Assembly: GCA_965197565.1 (NCBI GenBank)
Contig: CBDANK010000004.1
Span: forward strand, 1,116,001 to 1,180,000
Direction: 5' to 3'
Source of the DNA: G963667675 sp965197565
Lineage (GTDB): Bacteria > Chloroflexota > Dehalococcoidia > Lucifugimonadales > UBA3495
DNA: 64,000 nt
This document shows positions 17,402-25,741 of the stretch, piece by piece. The notes beneath the pieces were generated by a model that saw only the letters and a list, made by a program, of their open reading frames with translations, was not told the origin of the DNA and ran no database searches. The stretch's first letter is position 1. Each line of letters begins with the position of its first letter. A program made the position numbers and the translations under genes.

Positions 17402-17432
17402 CCCAATCCTCCTTGTATGTCTTATCTGATAA

Positions 17433-17723
17433 TTAGGCTATCTTGGCCAGAATGTCGCTTTCCCGGAGAATCAAATACTCATCGTCGCCTTCCTTATACT
17501 CGGTGCCGGCGAACTTGGAGTATATGACACGGTCGCCCTTGGCCAGTTCCATGGGGATCCGCGATCCGTCGTCAGAAATCCGTCCCGGTCCCACCGCAAC
17601 TACTTCACCTTCCTGAGGCTTCTCCTTGACGGTATCCGGCAGGAAAATCCCCCCTTTTGTCTGTGTCTCTTGCTCAATGGGCATAACCACTACTCGCTCG
17701 CCCAACGGAACAAAGTTTGCCAC
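17433..17723 (-). CDS. groES: Co-chaperonin GroES (10 kDa)
   Basis: GroES is the heptameric lid of the GroEL chamber. The frame is open well upstream, but homology begins at ANFVPLGERVVVMPIE. I therefore start at the GTG at 17721-17723, which has AAGGGAGG six bases upstream and gives 96 residues, the normal length. The mobile loop is the ETQTKGGIFLPDTVKEKPQ segment near 18-36, with the typical GGI(F/V)LPD. The C-terminus ends RESDILAKIA, as expected. A promoter and CIRCE-like operator lie upstream. Confidence 0.97.
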   Translation of the reverse strand: MANFVPLGERVVVMPIEQETQTKGGIFLPDTVKEKPQEGEVVAVGPGRISDDGSRIPMELAKGDRVIYSKFAGTEYKEGDDEYLILRESDILAKIA

Positions 17724-17777
17724 GCTAACCTCCCTTCTACGGTGTTCTTCTGCTGAATCTAGTTTTGAAACTACACA

Positions 17778-17837
17778 TTTCGGCACTCCAAGTAGAGAGC
17801 ACGAAACTATGGTAATAAAGCCGTCGACCCTTGTCAA
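17778..17837 (-). promoter_or_regulatory. groESL promoter with CIRCE-like (HrcA) operator
   Basis: On the minus strand there is TTGACA (17832-17837), a 17-base spacer, and TACCAT (17809-17814). Just downstream sits an imperfect inverted repeat. On the plus strand it reads TTTCGGCACTC (17778-17788), eight bases, then GAGCACGAAA (17797-17806). It resembles CIRCE (TTAGCACTC-N9-GAGTGCTAA), keeping GCACTC and part of the mirror half. An operator over the start site fits HrcA repression. The match is incomplete, so the operator is less certain than the promoter. Confidence 0.5.
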
Positions 17838-17900
17838 GACGCTGCTTTCGGCCCTACCATGTTAACGTTTGAGGCATTGCCGAAGGGTCAATTTACCGCC

Positions 17901-18698
17901 ATGGAGAACGTCAAAATTAACTACCAATCGTTGGATTTTCAACGGCGGAAATCGATAGCGACGGTCAGGCTGGCCCGCGGTGAAACCGGTAACCGCATCG
18001 ACGACAAAATGGCCGGCGAGTTGAAAACGGTATGCCAGAGGGTTATAGAGGACGAGAGTGTTCGCTTGCTCATCATCGTCGGCTCCGGCGGCGTTTTCTC
18101 CGTCGGCCGGGCAACTCCGCCAAGGGAATTGCTTTCCCAGAGCCGGGAAGATCTTCCCGGCTGGATAAGCCGTATGCAAGCGGCGTCGGCACTGGCGGAG
18201 TTGCCGATACCCGTCATGGCTGCGGTGGAGGGAGACGCCTTCGACCACGGATTGGAGCTTGCCTTAGCCGCCGATCTCAGAATCGCCTCAGCAGACGCCC
18301 GGTTCGCCTTAACCGACCTGGTCCACGGCGCTTTGCCCTGGGACGGCGGAACCCAGCGGTTACCCCGGTTGGTGGGTCCCGCTTGGGCCCGCGACATGAT
18401 CTTCACCGGGCGAATCGTGTCGGCGAGCGAAGCCCTAAAGATGGGGCTGGTCAACCGGGTAGTCAATACGGGTGGGTTGTTGGAACAAGCCCATTCGCTG
18501 GCGGAAAGCATATTGGCCGGCGCGCCCGTTGCTGCCCGGTACGCCAAAGAAGCGGTGCGAATGGGAATGGACTTGACTCTATCCCAAGGCTTGCGGATGG
18601 AGGCGGACTTGAACATACTACTGCACGACACCACCGACCGGGCCGAAGGAATCAAGTCTTTCTTGGAGCGTCGCCGGCCTCACTTTAGGGGAGGCTGA
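17901..18698 (+). CDS. Enoyl-CoA hydratase/isomerase family protein (crotonase)
   Basis: This 265-residue crotonase-fold protein binds acyl-CoA in an oxyanion hole formed around GSGGVFSVG (near 70-78) and the DHGLELALAADLRIAS block (near 117-132). The first catalytic Glu position is kept (GLEL), but where hydratases have P-E before the LG loop it reads T-D (ALTDLVHGALPWDGGTQRL), so the second Glu appears to be Asp. That could mean an isomerase, hydrolase or lyase rather than a classical hydratase. The open frame begins at 17859; the ATG at 17901 fits the family start better. It is divergent from groES. Confidence 0.85.
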   Translation: MENVKINYQSLDFQRRKSIATVRLARGETGNRIDDKMAGELKTVCQRVIEDESVRLLIIVGSGGVFSVGRATPPRELLSQSREDLPGWISRMQAASALAELPIPVMAAVEGDAFDHGLELALAADLRIASADARFALTDLVHGALPWDGGTQRLPRLVGPAWARDMIFTGRIVSASEALKMGLVNRVVNTGGLLEQAHSLAESILAGAPVAARYAKEAVRMGMDLTLSQGLRMEADLNILLHDTTDRAEGIKSFLERRRPHFRGG

Positions 18699-18744
18699 GC
18701 CAAGTTCAGTACTGGCCGGAATATCGAGGACGGGCGGCAAGATA

Positions 18745-19278
18745 GTGAAAGTAAAGTTGGACTTGCATACCCACGTTTGGGAGGCATTCAATTTCCAAAA
18801 CCCAACCGTTGCCATGGCGGAGAGGGTGATAGGCAAAATAAAGGACCGGGGCATAGACGGAATCGCAATTACCGACCACCACAACAAAGAATGGGCTTTC
18901 CGGTTTCGAGAATTGGTGGAGCGTTACTACCCCGGCGAGGCGCTTATCATACCGGGATGGGAAATCGAGGTCCGGCCGGCGCAAAATCCTTTCGCCGAAT
19001 ACCAGGTTGCCGAGCTTTTTCTGCCCGGCGGCGGCGTTTTCCGCAGCTACTGCCACCCGGGGTACTATTCACCGGACATTATTATCGAAAAGAACATTCA
19101 TGCCATTGAGATTGACAATTACATTCACAATTGGCACATCCGGAAGAACCAAGTAACGGAGGTAGCCAGGGCTCACGGCCTGCTGCTACTGGAGGTAAGC
19201 GACGCCCACAACCTCGAAAATATCGGCTTGCGCTATACGGAATTGGAGCTTGACGAGTTGTACCGAAGGGCCGCCTGA
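18745..19278 (+). CDS. PHP-domain metal-dependent phosphoesterase-like protein
   Basis: This 177-residue single-domain protein carries the PHP metal-binding motifs in order: KLDLHTH at about 4-10, ITDHHNK near 49-55, PGWEIEVRP near 72-80, the CHPGYYS segment near 102, and LEVSDAHN near 149-156. PHP domains use three metals to hydrolyse phosphate esters, as in HisJ-type histidinol phosphatase and PolC. This one is short (many stand-alone members are 220-280 residues) and lacks an insertion domain. The start is GTG at 18745. It is 47 bases after one crotonase gene and eight bases before another, so it is probably in that operon, though its role there is not evident. Confidence 0.82.
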   Translation: MKVKLDLHTHVWEAFNFQNPTVAMAERVIGKIKDRGIDGIAITDHHNKEWAFRFRELVERYYPGEALIIPGWEIEVRPAQNPFAEYQVAELFLPGGGVFRSYCHPGYYSPDIIIEKNIHAIEIDNYIHNWHIRKNQVTEVARAHGLLLLEVSDAHNLENIGLRYTELELDELYRRAA

Positions 19279-19286
19279 AGGCTAAG

Positions 19287-20003
19287 ATGTCTGGATTTAC
19301 GACTCTTCTGTACAGCAAAGAAGGCCCTATAGCCCATATTTCCTTGAACCGGCCTGAGGTTTTGAATGCCTACAACATTCAAATGCGTGACGATTTCTCT
19401 GAGGCCCTGACGGCGGTCCGAGATGATCCGGAGGTCCGCGCCTTGCTGATTACGGGCCAGGGGCGCGCCTTCTGCGCCGGCGCCGATTTGACGGAATTTG
19501 GCAGCGCACCCTCCCAGACAGTGGCCCGCCGGGTACGATGGGAACGGGATGTTTGGGGCCAGCTTCTATTCCTATCCGTGCCGGTGGTAGCGGCGGTCCA
19601 CGGTTACTGCATTGGCTCGGGAGTGGAAATCGCTCTACTGTGCGATATACGCATAGGCGCCGCGGGGACTGTTTTCAAAATGCCGGAGGTCCAGTTAGGT
19701 ATGATTCCCGCGGCGGGAGGCACTCAGACGCTGCCCAGAGCCGCTGGTCTGTCCACCGCCCTGGAATTGCTGCTTACCGGCCGCCAATTGGAAGCGCAAG
19801 AGGCTCTGGCCTTGGGCTTGCTGACCCGCGTGACGCCCGAAGGGGAGTTGCTGGAGGAAGCCTGGAAACTAGGCCGGCAGTTGGCCGCACTGCAGCCTGA
19901 CCTCGCAATCAAGGCCAAGGCTTGCTTGGTCCGGGGTGTCGACCTACCGCTGCCTGAGGGGCTTAGAATGGAGGCCGGACAAGCGGCGCAGGCACTTTCC
20001 TGA
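19287..20003 (+). CDS. Enoyl-CoA hydratase/isomerase (crotonase)
   Basis: This 238-residue crotonase has both catalytic Glu positions intact: GYCIGSGVEIALLCDIRI near 100-117, and KMPEVQLGMIPAAGGTQTL near 130-148. The oxyanion-hole loop is GRAFCAGADLTEFG near 59-72. It probably hydrates a trans-2-enoyl-CoA in beta-oxidation or a related pathway. It is shorter than the typical 257-260 residues, lacking some of the C-terminal helices (the protein ends GQAAQALS). It overlaps no neighbour and sits 43 bases before the acyl-CoA synthetase gene, in the same direction. Confidence 0.9.
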   Translation: MSGFTTLLYSKEGPIAHISLNRPEVLNAYNIQMRDDFSEALTAVRDDPEVRALLITGQGRAFCAGADLTEFGSAPSQTVARRVRWERDVWGQLLFLSVPVVAAVHGYCIGSGVEIALLCDIRIGAAGTVFKMPEVQLGMIPAAGGTQTLPRAAGLSTALELLLTGRQLEAQEALALGLLTRVTPEGELLEEAWKLGRQLAALQPDLAIKAKACLVRGVDLPLPEGLRMEAGQAAQALS

Positions 20004-20046
20004 ATAAGCAATCAGACAACGGTTGAACCTGGACTAGGAGGTCAAG

Positions 20047-21612
20047 ATGCGAACCACCGAGTTCCTTACCATAGCCAGCGCCATTGTGCCCGATCGGACC
20101 GCCATAGAATTCGACAGCCGGCCGGTCTCGTTCCTGGACCTCCAGCAACGGGCCAACCGGCTGGCAAACGCGATGGCCGACCGGGGAGTGAGGCGAGGCG
20201 ACCGGGTTGCGGTGATGCAGGTCAATTGCCCTCAGAACATAGAGGCCTACTTTGCTGCTGCCCAATTGGACGCGATATACGTGCCCATCAACTTCCGCGC
20301 CAAGACTGAGGAGCTGCAACAAATGCTGGCCATAGCGCAGCCCAGCTTGATGTTCATTGGGGAACGCTATCTCCAGTTACTTCCCGCCAACGAGGATGCC
20401 GGCGTAGGACTCCCTCCCGACCGGGTTGTGATTTTGGATGGGGAATCGAGCGGCGGTAGACTCAGCTACGAAGAATTCCTGGCCGGCGTTTCCTATGATG
20501 AACTCCTCTTCCCCGAGGCGGAAGATCACGATACTACCGTTGTTATGTTCACTGCGGGGACCACTGGGGTCCCCAAAGGGGTAATGCTTACCCACGACAG
20601 CTTCGCTTCCTACTTGCTGGCGACGGTCACTCCGGCGGACCCCGATATAGAGGAGACGAACCTGCTTACCGTCCCCTTGTATCACATCGCCGGCCTACAA
20701 GCCGCTTTGGCCGCTGTTTATGGTGGCCGCACCATGGTCGTCATGCGGCAATTCGAGCCTGTAGAGTGGTTGACTTTGGTGCAGCGGCACAGCGCAAACC
20801 GGGCGATGCTGGTGCCTACTATGCTGAAGCAGCTTATGGAACATCCTCGTTTCCACGACTTCGATTTGTCGTCCTTGGACGTAATTACCTATGGCGCTGC
20901 GCCCATGCCCTTGGAGGTCATCAAGAGAGCCATCGAAGAGTTTCCCAGTGTCCGCTTCATCAACGCATTCGGGCAGACCGAGACAGCATCGACCATTACC
21001 ATGCTGCCTCCCGAAGACCATATTCTGGAGGGCGCCCCCGAGGAGATTGAGAAGAAGCTACGTAGGCTGACCTCCATCGGCATACCTCTAGAAGACGTAG
21101 AAGTCGAAATCGTCAACGAAGAAGGCCGGCCCGTGGCAGTTGGAGAAGTCGGTGAGATTGTCGCTCGCGGCCAGCGCATGATGGCGGGTTACTGGAAGGA
21201 AGAAGCAGCCACCCAAAACACCATCCGCTCCGGCTGGGTCTATACCGGCGACTTGGGCTACCAGGATGAGGACAGTTACATCTACTTGGCGGGACGAGCC
21301 AGGGACTTCGTCAAACGGGGTGGGGAAATGGTGTCCCCGGAAGAGGTGGAGCAGGTCCTCAGGTCCCATCCCCAAGTGGAGGATGCTGCGGTAATCGGGG
21401 TGCCGGACCCGGAGTGGGGTGAGGAGGTACGGGCTGTGGTGGTGGCCCGCTCCCAGGATGTGGACGAGGAGGAGTTGGTCCAGTACTGCCAGCAGCGGCT
21501 GGCTGGCTTCAAGCGCCCTAGGTCGGTGGTGTTTATCGATGAGCTACCCAGAAACGTGATGGGGAAGGTGTTGAAGCGAGACCTGCGCCAGCAGTTCGGA
21601 CACCCCATCTAA
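20047..21612 (+). CDS. AMP-forming acyl-CoA synthetase (fatty-acid/aryl-CoA ligase family)
   Basis: This 521-residue ANL-superfamily ligase activates a carboxylic acid as acyl-AMP and transfers it to CoA. The phosphate loop is MFTAGTTGVPKGVMLTH near 168-184. NAFGQTETAST near 302-312 is the adenine-binding motif. YTGDLGYQDEDSYIYLAGR near 398-416 contains the hinge region. The C-terminal catalytic Lys is in LPRNVMGKVLKRDL near 500. The Shine-Dalgarno TAGGAGGT is ideally placed before the ATG at 20047. Together with the two upstream crotonases it suggests activation and beta-oxidation of an acid whose identity is not evident. Confidence 0.94.
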   Translation: MRTTEFLTIASAIVPDRTAIEFDSRPVSFLDLQQRANRLANAMADRGVRRGDRVAVMQVNCPQNIEAYFAAAQLDAIYVPINFRAKTEELQQMLAIAQPSLMFIGERYLQLLPANEDAGVGLPPDRVVILDGESSGGRLSYEEFLAGVSYDELLFPEAEDHDTTVVMFTAGTTGVPKGVMLTHDSFASYLLATVTPADPDIEETNLLTVPLYHIAGLQAALAAVYGGRTMVVMRQFEPVEWLTLVQRHSANRAMLVPTMLKQLMEHPRFHDFDLSSLDVITYGAAPMPLEVIKRAIEEFPSVRFINAFGQTETASTITMLPPEDHILEGAPEEIEKKLRRLTSIGIPLEDVEVEIVNEEGRPVAVGEVGEIVARGQRMMAGYWKEEAATQNTIRSGWVYTGDLGYQDEDSYIYLAGRARDFVKRGGEMVSPEEVEQVLRSHPQVEDAAVIGVPDPEWGEEVRAVVVARSQDVDEEELVQYCQQRLAGFKRPRSVVFIDELPRNVMGKVLKRDLRQQFGHPI

Positions 21613-21756
21613 CCCGGAGAGTAGCGGCTTGCCACCGGCTCCCAGGCTGGGCATTGCTACTGAAAGCCGACCGTTGATTGCCGCTCCCGGTGGTATACTC
21701 CATCCATTGCCCAGGCTTTAGAGGGCGCATCACAGTAATTGTTCAGACTCGGGGGG

Positions 21757-21902
21757 GTCATTCCGGCGCTCCGAAGCCCGCGTCATTCCAGCGAAAGCTG
21801 GAATCCAGGAAAAACCACGAGTAGGGAACGTCACTGTTGGCAAACGCTTCCGGATTCCGGCTCAAAGTCTGCCCCGTAATGGATGCGGGGGCCGGAATGA
21901 CG
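21757..21902. repeat. Inverted-repeat intergenic element in the 21613-22004 gap
   Basis: GTCATTCCGGC at 21757-21767 is mirrored by GCCGGAATGAC at 21891-21901, bounding a 146-base element. Inside it, CGTCATTCCAGCGAAAGCTG begins at 21781, a second hairpin-forming palindrome of the same kind as at 15516-15619. The 392-base gap between the synthetase and the TPP enzyme otherwise shows no gene; the last 15 bases carry the AAGGAGGT ribosome-binding site of the next gene. Confidence 0.6.
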
Positions 21903-22004
21903 ATACAGGGACAGAAGGTCTTGTGGGACCATGATCGATAGAACGGTTCGCGTTGCCGATCGGCGTCTTGCCGGAATAATGGGGCTGATAAGGAGGTAAA
22001 GAAG

Positions 22005-23651
22005 GTGAACACGATAGACACCATCACCGAGATCCTTAAAAGGGAAGGAGTGGAATACCTGAGCTGCTTTCCCACAACTCCGATTTTGGAATCCACGGCG
22101 AAGGGCGGCATCCGCCCCGTTATATGCCGACAGGAAAGAGTCGGTATCGGAATCGCCGATGGGTTCAGCCGGGCAACCAACGGACAAAGGATGGGCGTTG
22201 TGGCTGTCCAGTATGGTCCCGGCGCCGAGAACGCCTATTCCGGTGTCGCCACCGCCTATTCCGACTCAACGCCAATCCTGGTGATGCCCACTGGCCACCC
22301 CCGTGAAAGGTCCGGTATTTTGCCTCACTTCAACTCGGTAGCCAACTTTGCCGGCGTAACCAAATCCGCAGAGCAAATCAACGCGGCCAACCGCACATCC
22401 GAGGTTATGCGCCGGGCTTTCGCCGCTCTACGCCAAGGCCGCACCGGCCCGGTATTGGTTGAGGTGCCTGTCGATGTCGCTGTAGAAGAAGTTGGCGAAG
22501 AGTCCTTTGATTACCGGCCGAGCAGACGGGTCGCCGGCCAAGGAGACCCCCGAGACGTTGAAGCCGCAGCCAAAGCCCTGTGCCAAGCCAGGTATCCGGT
22601 CATCCACGCCGGCCAGGGAGTAATGTATGCCGAGGCTACCGATGAACTGGTGGAGTTGGCCGAGTTGCTAAAGGCCCCGGTGATGACCACATTGCTGGGC
22701 AAAAGCGGATTTCCCGAGGTCCATCCACTGGCTCTCGGGAGCGGTTCCGGTGTGATGTCGGGCACTGTGCGTCATTTCGTGAGCCGTTCGGATGTTATTT
22801 TCGGCATAGGCTGTAGCTTCACCAAGCACGGCATGTCCATGAACATACCCCCTGGCAAGACCCTGATCCAGGCTACCAACGACGCTAGGGACATCAATAA
22901 AGACTACAATATCGACTACCCTATCGTAGGCGACGCCAAGTTGGTGCTCCGGCAGATGATCGAGGCCTGCCGGGAAATCGTAGGCCAGAGCCGCCAAGCA
23001 GACCACGGGACGGAGCGGGAAGTCAAGTCGGAGCACGAGGCTTGGATAGGCCAGTGGCGGCCCAAGCTAACCGAAAGTAAGGCCCCCATAAATCCTTACC
23101 GGGTCATTTGGGACTTCATGCAAGCGATCCCACCGGAGGACGCCATAGTAACCCACGATTCGGGCGGACCCAGGGACCAGATTGTGCCCTTCTACCGGTC
23201 CAACGGGCCTCGGACCTACCTGGGCTGGGGCAAGTCTCACGGCTTGGGCACCGGCTTGGGACTGGTTATCGGCGCCAAGCTGGCCCAGCCGCAAAAAGTG
23301 TGCGTCAATTTCATGGGCGACGCTGCTTTCGGCATGACCGGCCTCGACTTTGAAACCGCTGTCCGTTCCCGCATCCCAATCATTACCGTGGTGCTGAATA
23401 ACTCCACTATGGCAGCGGAAACAGGCCTGATGGCCGCTTCCCACGAACTGTTCAACGCCCGGGACCTAGGCGGCAACTACGCCGACATGGGCCGGGCTAT
23501 GGGAGGCTATGCGGAGCGCATCGAGAACCCCAATGAAGTCATTCCCGCTTTCCAACGGGCCCGTCGGGTAACCGAGCAAGACGGGACCGCGGTTCTCCTG
23601 GAATTCATTACCTCCGCGGAGACCGAAGCCTCTTACCGGCGGGCATTTTAG
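22005..23651 (+). CDS. Thiamine-diphosphate-dependent enzyme (acetolactate synthase-like)
   Basis: This 548-residue protein has the three-domain pyruvate oxidase/acetolactate synthase fold. The activating Glu is E44 in ICRQERVG. The TPP/Mg-binding motif is MGDAAFGMTG with the NN end of VVLNNS about 30 residues later. The N-terminal TTPILES and GVVAVQYGPGAENAYSGVA blocks fit the family. Members decarboxylate or carboligate 2-oxoacids; the divergent GDA in place of GDG and the lack of a regulatory subunit gene argue against biosynthetic IlvB. It begins with GTG at 22005 behind AAGGAGGT. The substrate is unknown, perhaps an oxalyl- or sulfo-compound. It heads a run leading to two CaiB-like transferases. 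Confidence 0.85.
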   Translation: MNTIDTITEILKREGVEYLSCFPTTPILESTAKGGIRPVICRQERVGIGIADGFSRATNGQRMGVVAVQYGPGAENAYSGVATAYSDSTPILVMPTGHPRERSGILPHFNSVANFAGVTKSAEQINAANRTSEVMRRAFAALRQGRTGPVLVEVPVDVAVEEVGEESFDYRPSRRVAGQGDPRDVEAAAKALCQARYPVIHAGQGVMYAEATDELVELAELLKAPVMTTLLGKSGFPEVHPLALGSGSGVMSGTVRHFVSRSDVIFGIGCSFTKHGMSMNIPPGKTLIQATNDARDINKDYNIDYPIVGDAKLVLRQMIEACREIVGQSRQADHGTEREVKSEHEAWIGQWRPKLTESKAPINPYRVIWDFMQAIPPEDAIVTHDSGGPRDQIVPFYRSNGPRTYLGWGKSHGLGTGLGLVIGAKLAQPQKVCVNFMGDAAFGMTGLDFETAVRSRIPIITVVLNNSTMAAETGLMAASHELFNARDLGGNYADMGRAMGGYAERIENPNEVIPAFQRARRVTEQDGTAVLLEFITSAETEASYRRAF

Positions 23652-23722
23652 GGGTATCGGCGGTCAGTCATCGGCTTTTACTTCTGGGCGCGGAATACTG
23701 AAAGCTAAAGAGGAGCGCAAGC

Positions 23723-24085
23723 ATGGCCCTAAAGTCCAAGTATCTGTTTATTGCCAGCATGGATGTAGACCCCAATAAGGAATCCCTGTTTAACGAGGTC
23801 TATAACACCGAACACTGTCCCGAGCTGTCCAACGTGCCCGGAGTGGGCCGGATAACCCGGTTGGAAAAACAAAAGTTTACGGTGCTTATTGGCGGCAAGT
23901 CCCAGACCGTCGCGTCCGAGAGCGAGCCCAGATTTCACGCCATGTACGAGTTGGAGAGCCCCGAAGTGTTGACCAGCGCGGCTTGGGCGGAGGCCGTGGA
24001 GCGGGGACGCTGGCCGGAACAAGTTCGGCCTTACACCAAGAACCGCCGCCACGTCCTGCTGCGGCTTATATATCCGGAAGAGTAG
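23723..24085 (+). CDS. Small protein, probable dimeric alpha-beta barrel
   Basis: This 120-residue protein has features of the EthD-like or similar dimeric alpha-beta barrel superfamily: an N-terminal strand (YLFIASMDVD), then an acidic helix containing FNEVYNTEHCPELSNVPGVGR, and a later strand-helix (HAMYELESPEVLTSAAWAEAVERG). The NTEHCPEL-VPGVGR pattern is like the active-site helix of EthD/monooxygenase-type barrels that act on or shield reactive intermediates. I cannot assign a reaction. It has a GAGCGCAAGC leader before the ATG and lies between a TPP enzyme and an aspartic-protease-like gene. Confidence 0.6.
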   Translation: MALKSKYLFIASMDVDPNKESLFNEVYNTEHCPELSNVPGVGRITRLEKQKFTVLIGGKSQTVASESEPRFHAMYELESPEVLTSAAWAEAVERGRWPEQVRPYTKNRRHVLLRLIYPEE

Positions 24086-24159
24086 TTGGGCCGGGGGCTG
24101 CGCACCGCTGCAACGATGCCAAAAAACAAAGACAACCACCGCCTTTACAGGAGCGCAAT

Positions 24160-24540
24160 ATGGGAGCTGTCAGGGTAACTGCCGCCATACGGAACCCCGC
24201 GGAACCCGGTCGAGTCTGGGAAGGTCTTTTTCTCGTGGATACCGGGGCAACGGACTGCCTGGTTCCGAGACAATACCTAGAGTCCATTGGCCTTGTTCCT
24301 GAAGGACAAAGGGTATACGGTCTGGCCGACGGCAGCGAAATCAGGATGGACATCGCCGTCGGACGAATAGAATTCATGGGCGAATTCGTCGGAGCGACAA
24401 TCGTATTTGGCGAGGCAAACGCCGAACCTTTGCTGGGAGTGACTGCCCTGGAATCGGTGGGTATCGAGGTAGACCCCCACCACCAGACTCTCCGGAGACT
24501 CCCCTCAACCCGGCTCCGGGGCTTTTGGACAAGGCCCTGA
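24160..24540 (+). CDS. Retropepsin-like (clan AA) aspartic protease
   Basis: This 126-residue single-domain protein has the hallmark catalytic loop FLVDTGATDCLVP near 22-34. A VGRIEFMGEFVGATIVFGE segment and the C-terminal PLLGVTALESVGIEVD near 93-108 complete the fold; the LLG motif is the hydrophobic-hydrophobic-Gly element of retropepsins. Such proteins act as homodimers, each giving one Asp. The frame is open from 23983, but the ATG at 24160 with CAGGAGCG before it is the real start. The stop is two bases before the ATG of the CaiB-like gene, so it is co-transcribed. The biological target is unknown. Confidence 0.8.
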   Translation: MGAVRVTAAIRNPAEPGRVWEGLFLVDTGATDCLVPRQYLESIGLVPEGQRVYGLADGSEIRMDIAVGRIEFMGEFVGATIVFGEANAEPLLGVTALESVGIEVDPHHQTLRRLPSTRLRGFWTRP

Positions 24541-24542
24541 AT

Positions 24543-25739
24543 ATGCCCGCCGCGCTGGCAGGGGTGAAAGTCCTCGACCTGACCCACCACATCGCCGGGC
24601 CGTACTGCACCAAGTTGCTGGCCGACTTCGGCGCCGACGTGGTGAAGGTAGAGCGGCCGGATGGCGACCCGGCCCGGCGTATGCCGCCCTTCTTCCACGA
24701 CGAGGCAGGCCCGGACAAAAGCCTGCTGTTCCTGTATCTCAACACCAACAAACAGGGTGTAACCCTAAACCTCAAGTCCGCCTCCGGCCGGGAGATGCTC
24801 AAGGAACTGGCACAGCAATCAGATGTCCTGGTGGAAAATTTTTCACCTCGAGTTATGCCGTCTCTGGGGCTGGACTATCCCGTCCTCAAAGAGATAAACC
24901 CCTCACTGGTCATGGTGTCAATCTCCAACTTCGGCCAGACGGGGCCCTACCGAGACTATAAGGCCACGGACATCGTGGAGTATGCCTTGGGCGGACTGAT
25001 GTACATCTTTGGCGACTACGATAGGGAGCCATTGAAACACGCTTTACACCAGGCCCAGTTCAAGGCGGGGACCAACTCGGCCTCGGCCACACTCATAGCA
25101 CTGTACCATCAACGCCGCACCGGTGAAGGACAGCATGTGGACGTATCTATCCAGGAGTGTATCGCTTCGGGCCTGCGGGACGTGGTCAACAACTATACCT
25201 ACACCGGAGCGGTGCGCCGGCGGGCGCCAAACCACAGCGGAGACCTGAACCGGCTAAAAGCGACCTCAGACGGCTACATTTTGCCCACTCCAGGCGCGGG
25301 CGCCGGCTTTGACTGGGCCGCCTTCGTGGAGTTTCTTGGCGTCCCTGAGTTGGACGACCAAAAGTTCAGCACTCCATCGGCCCGGTTGGTGAACGCCGAG
25401 GAACTGGGACGGATTCTTGACCGCTATTTTCTGACTAGAAAGAAATACGATATGTTTCATGCAGCCCAGCAGAGGAGGTTTATCTACGGAGTGGTGCAGT
25501 CTCCGGAAGAGGTGCTCAACGACGAACAGTACCGGGCCCGGGGTTATTTCGTTGACATCGACCACCCGGTGGCCGGGAAGATCAAATACCCTGGAGCGCC
25601 CTTTTCAATGAGCGGCACCCCTTGGCAAGCGCGTCAACCGGCCCCCACACTGGGCCAACACAACAGCCGGGTATTCGGCCAACGGCTGGGCCACTCCGCC
25701 GGCAGTCTGACCCGGCTGCGGGCCATGAAAGTGATCTGA
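24543..25739 (+). CDS. CaiB/BaiF-type CoA-transferase subunit lacking the catalytic Asp
   Basis: This 398-residue class III CoA-transferase starts ALAGVKVLDLTHHIAGPYC and shows the family blocks KLLADFGADVVKVERPDGD near 34-52, VLVENFSPRV, and VSISNFGQTGPYRDYKATD near 123-141. Where the family has the acyl-accepting Asp near 169-175, this protein reads QAQFKAGTNSASA, so the Asp seems absent. The following gene, two bases downstream, keeps an Asp. A two-subunit enzyme in which only one partner carries the nucleophile is a natural reading. I take the ATG at 24543 as start; a TTG six codons upstream would overlap the protease gene. Confidence 0.85.
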   Translation: MPAALAGVKVLDLTHHIAGPYCTKLLADFGADVVKVERPDGDPARRMPPFFHDEAGPDKSLLFLYLNTNKQGVTLNLKSASGREMLKELAQQSDVLVENFSPRVMPSLGLDYPVLKEINPSLVMVSISNFGQTGPYRDYKATDIVEYALGGLMYIFGDYDREPLKHALHQAQFKAGTNSASATLIALYHQRRTGEGQHVDVSIQECIASGLRDVVNNYTYTGAVRRRAPNHSGDLNRLKATSDGYILPTPGAGAGFDWAAFVEFLGVPELDDQKFSTPSARLVNAEELGRILDRYFLTRKKYDMFHAAQQRRFIYGVVQSPEEVLNDEQYRARGYFVDIDHPVAGKIKYPGAPFSMSGTPWQARQPAPTLGQHNSRVFGQRLGHSAGSLTRLRAMKVI

Positions 25740-25741
25740 CT

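Noticed and set aside
22005..23651. Biosynthetic acetolactate synthase ilvB
   Set aside because: No ilvN regulatory subunit or ilvC is adjacent, and the TPP motif is GDA rather than GDG, so a catabolic or different carboligase is more likely.
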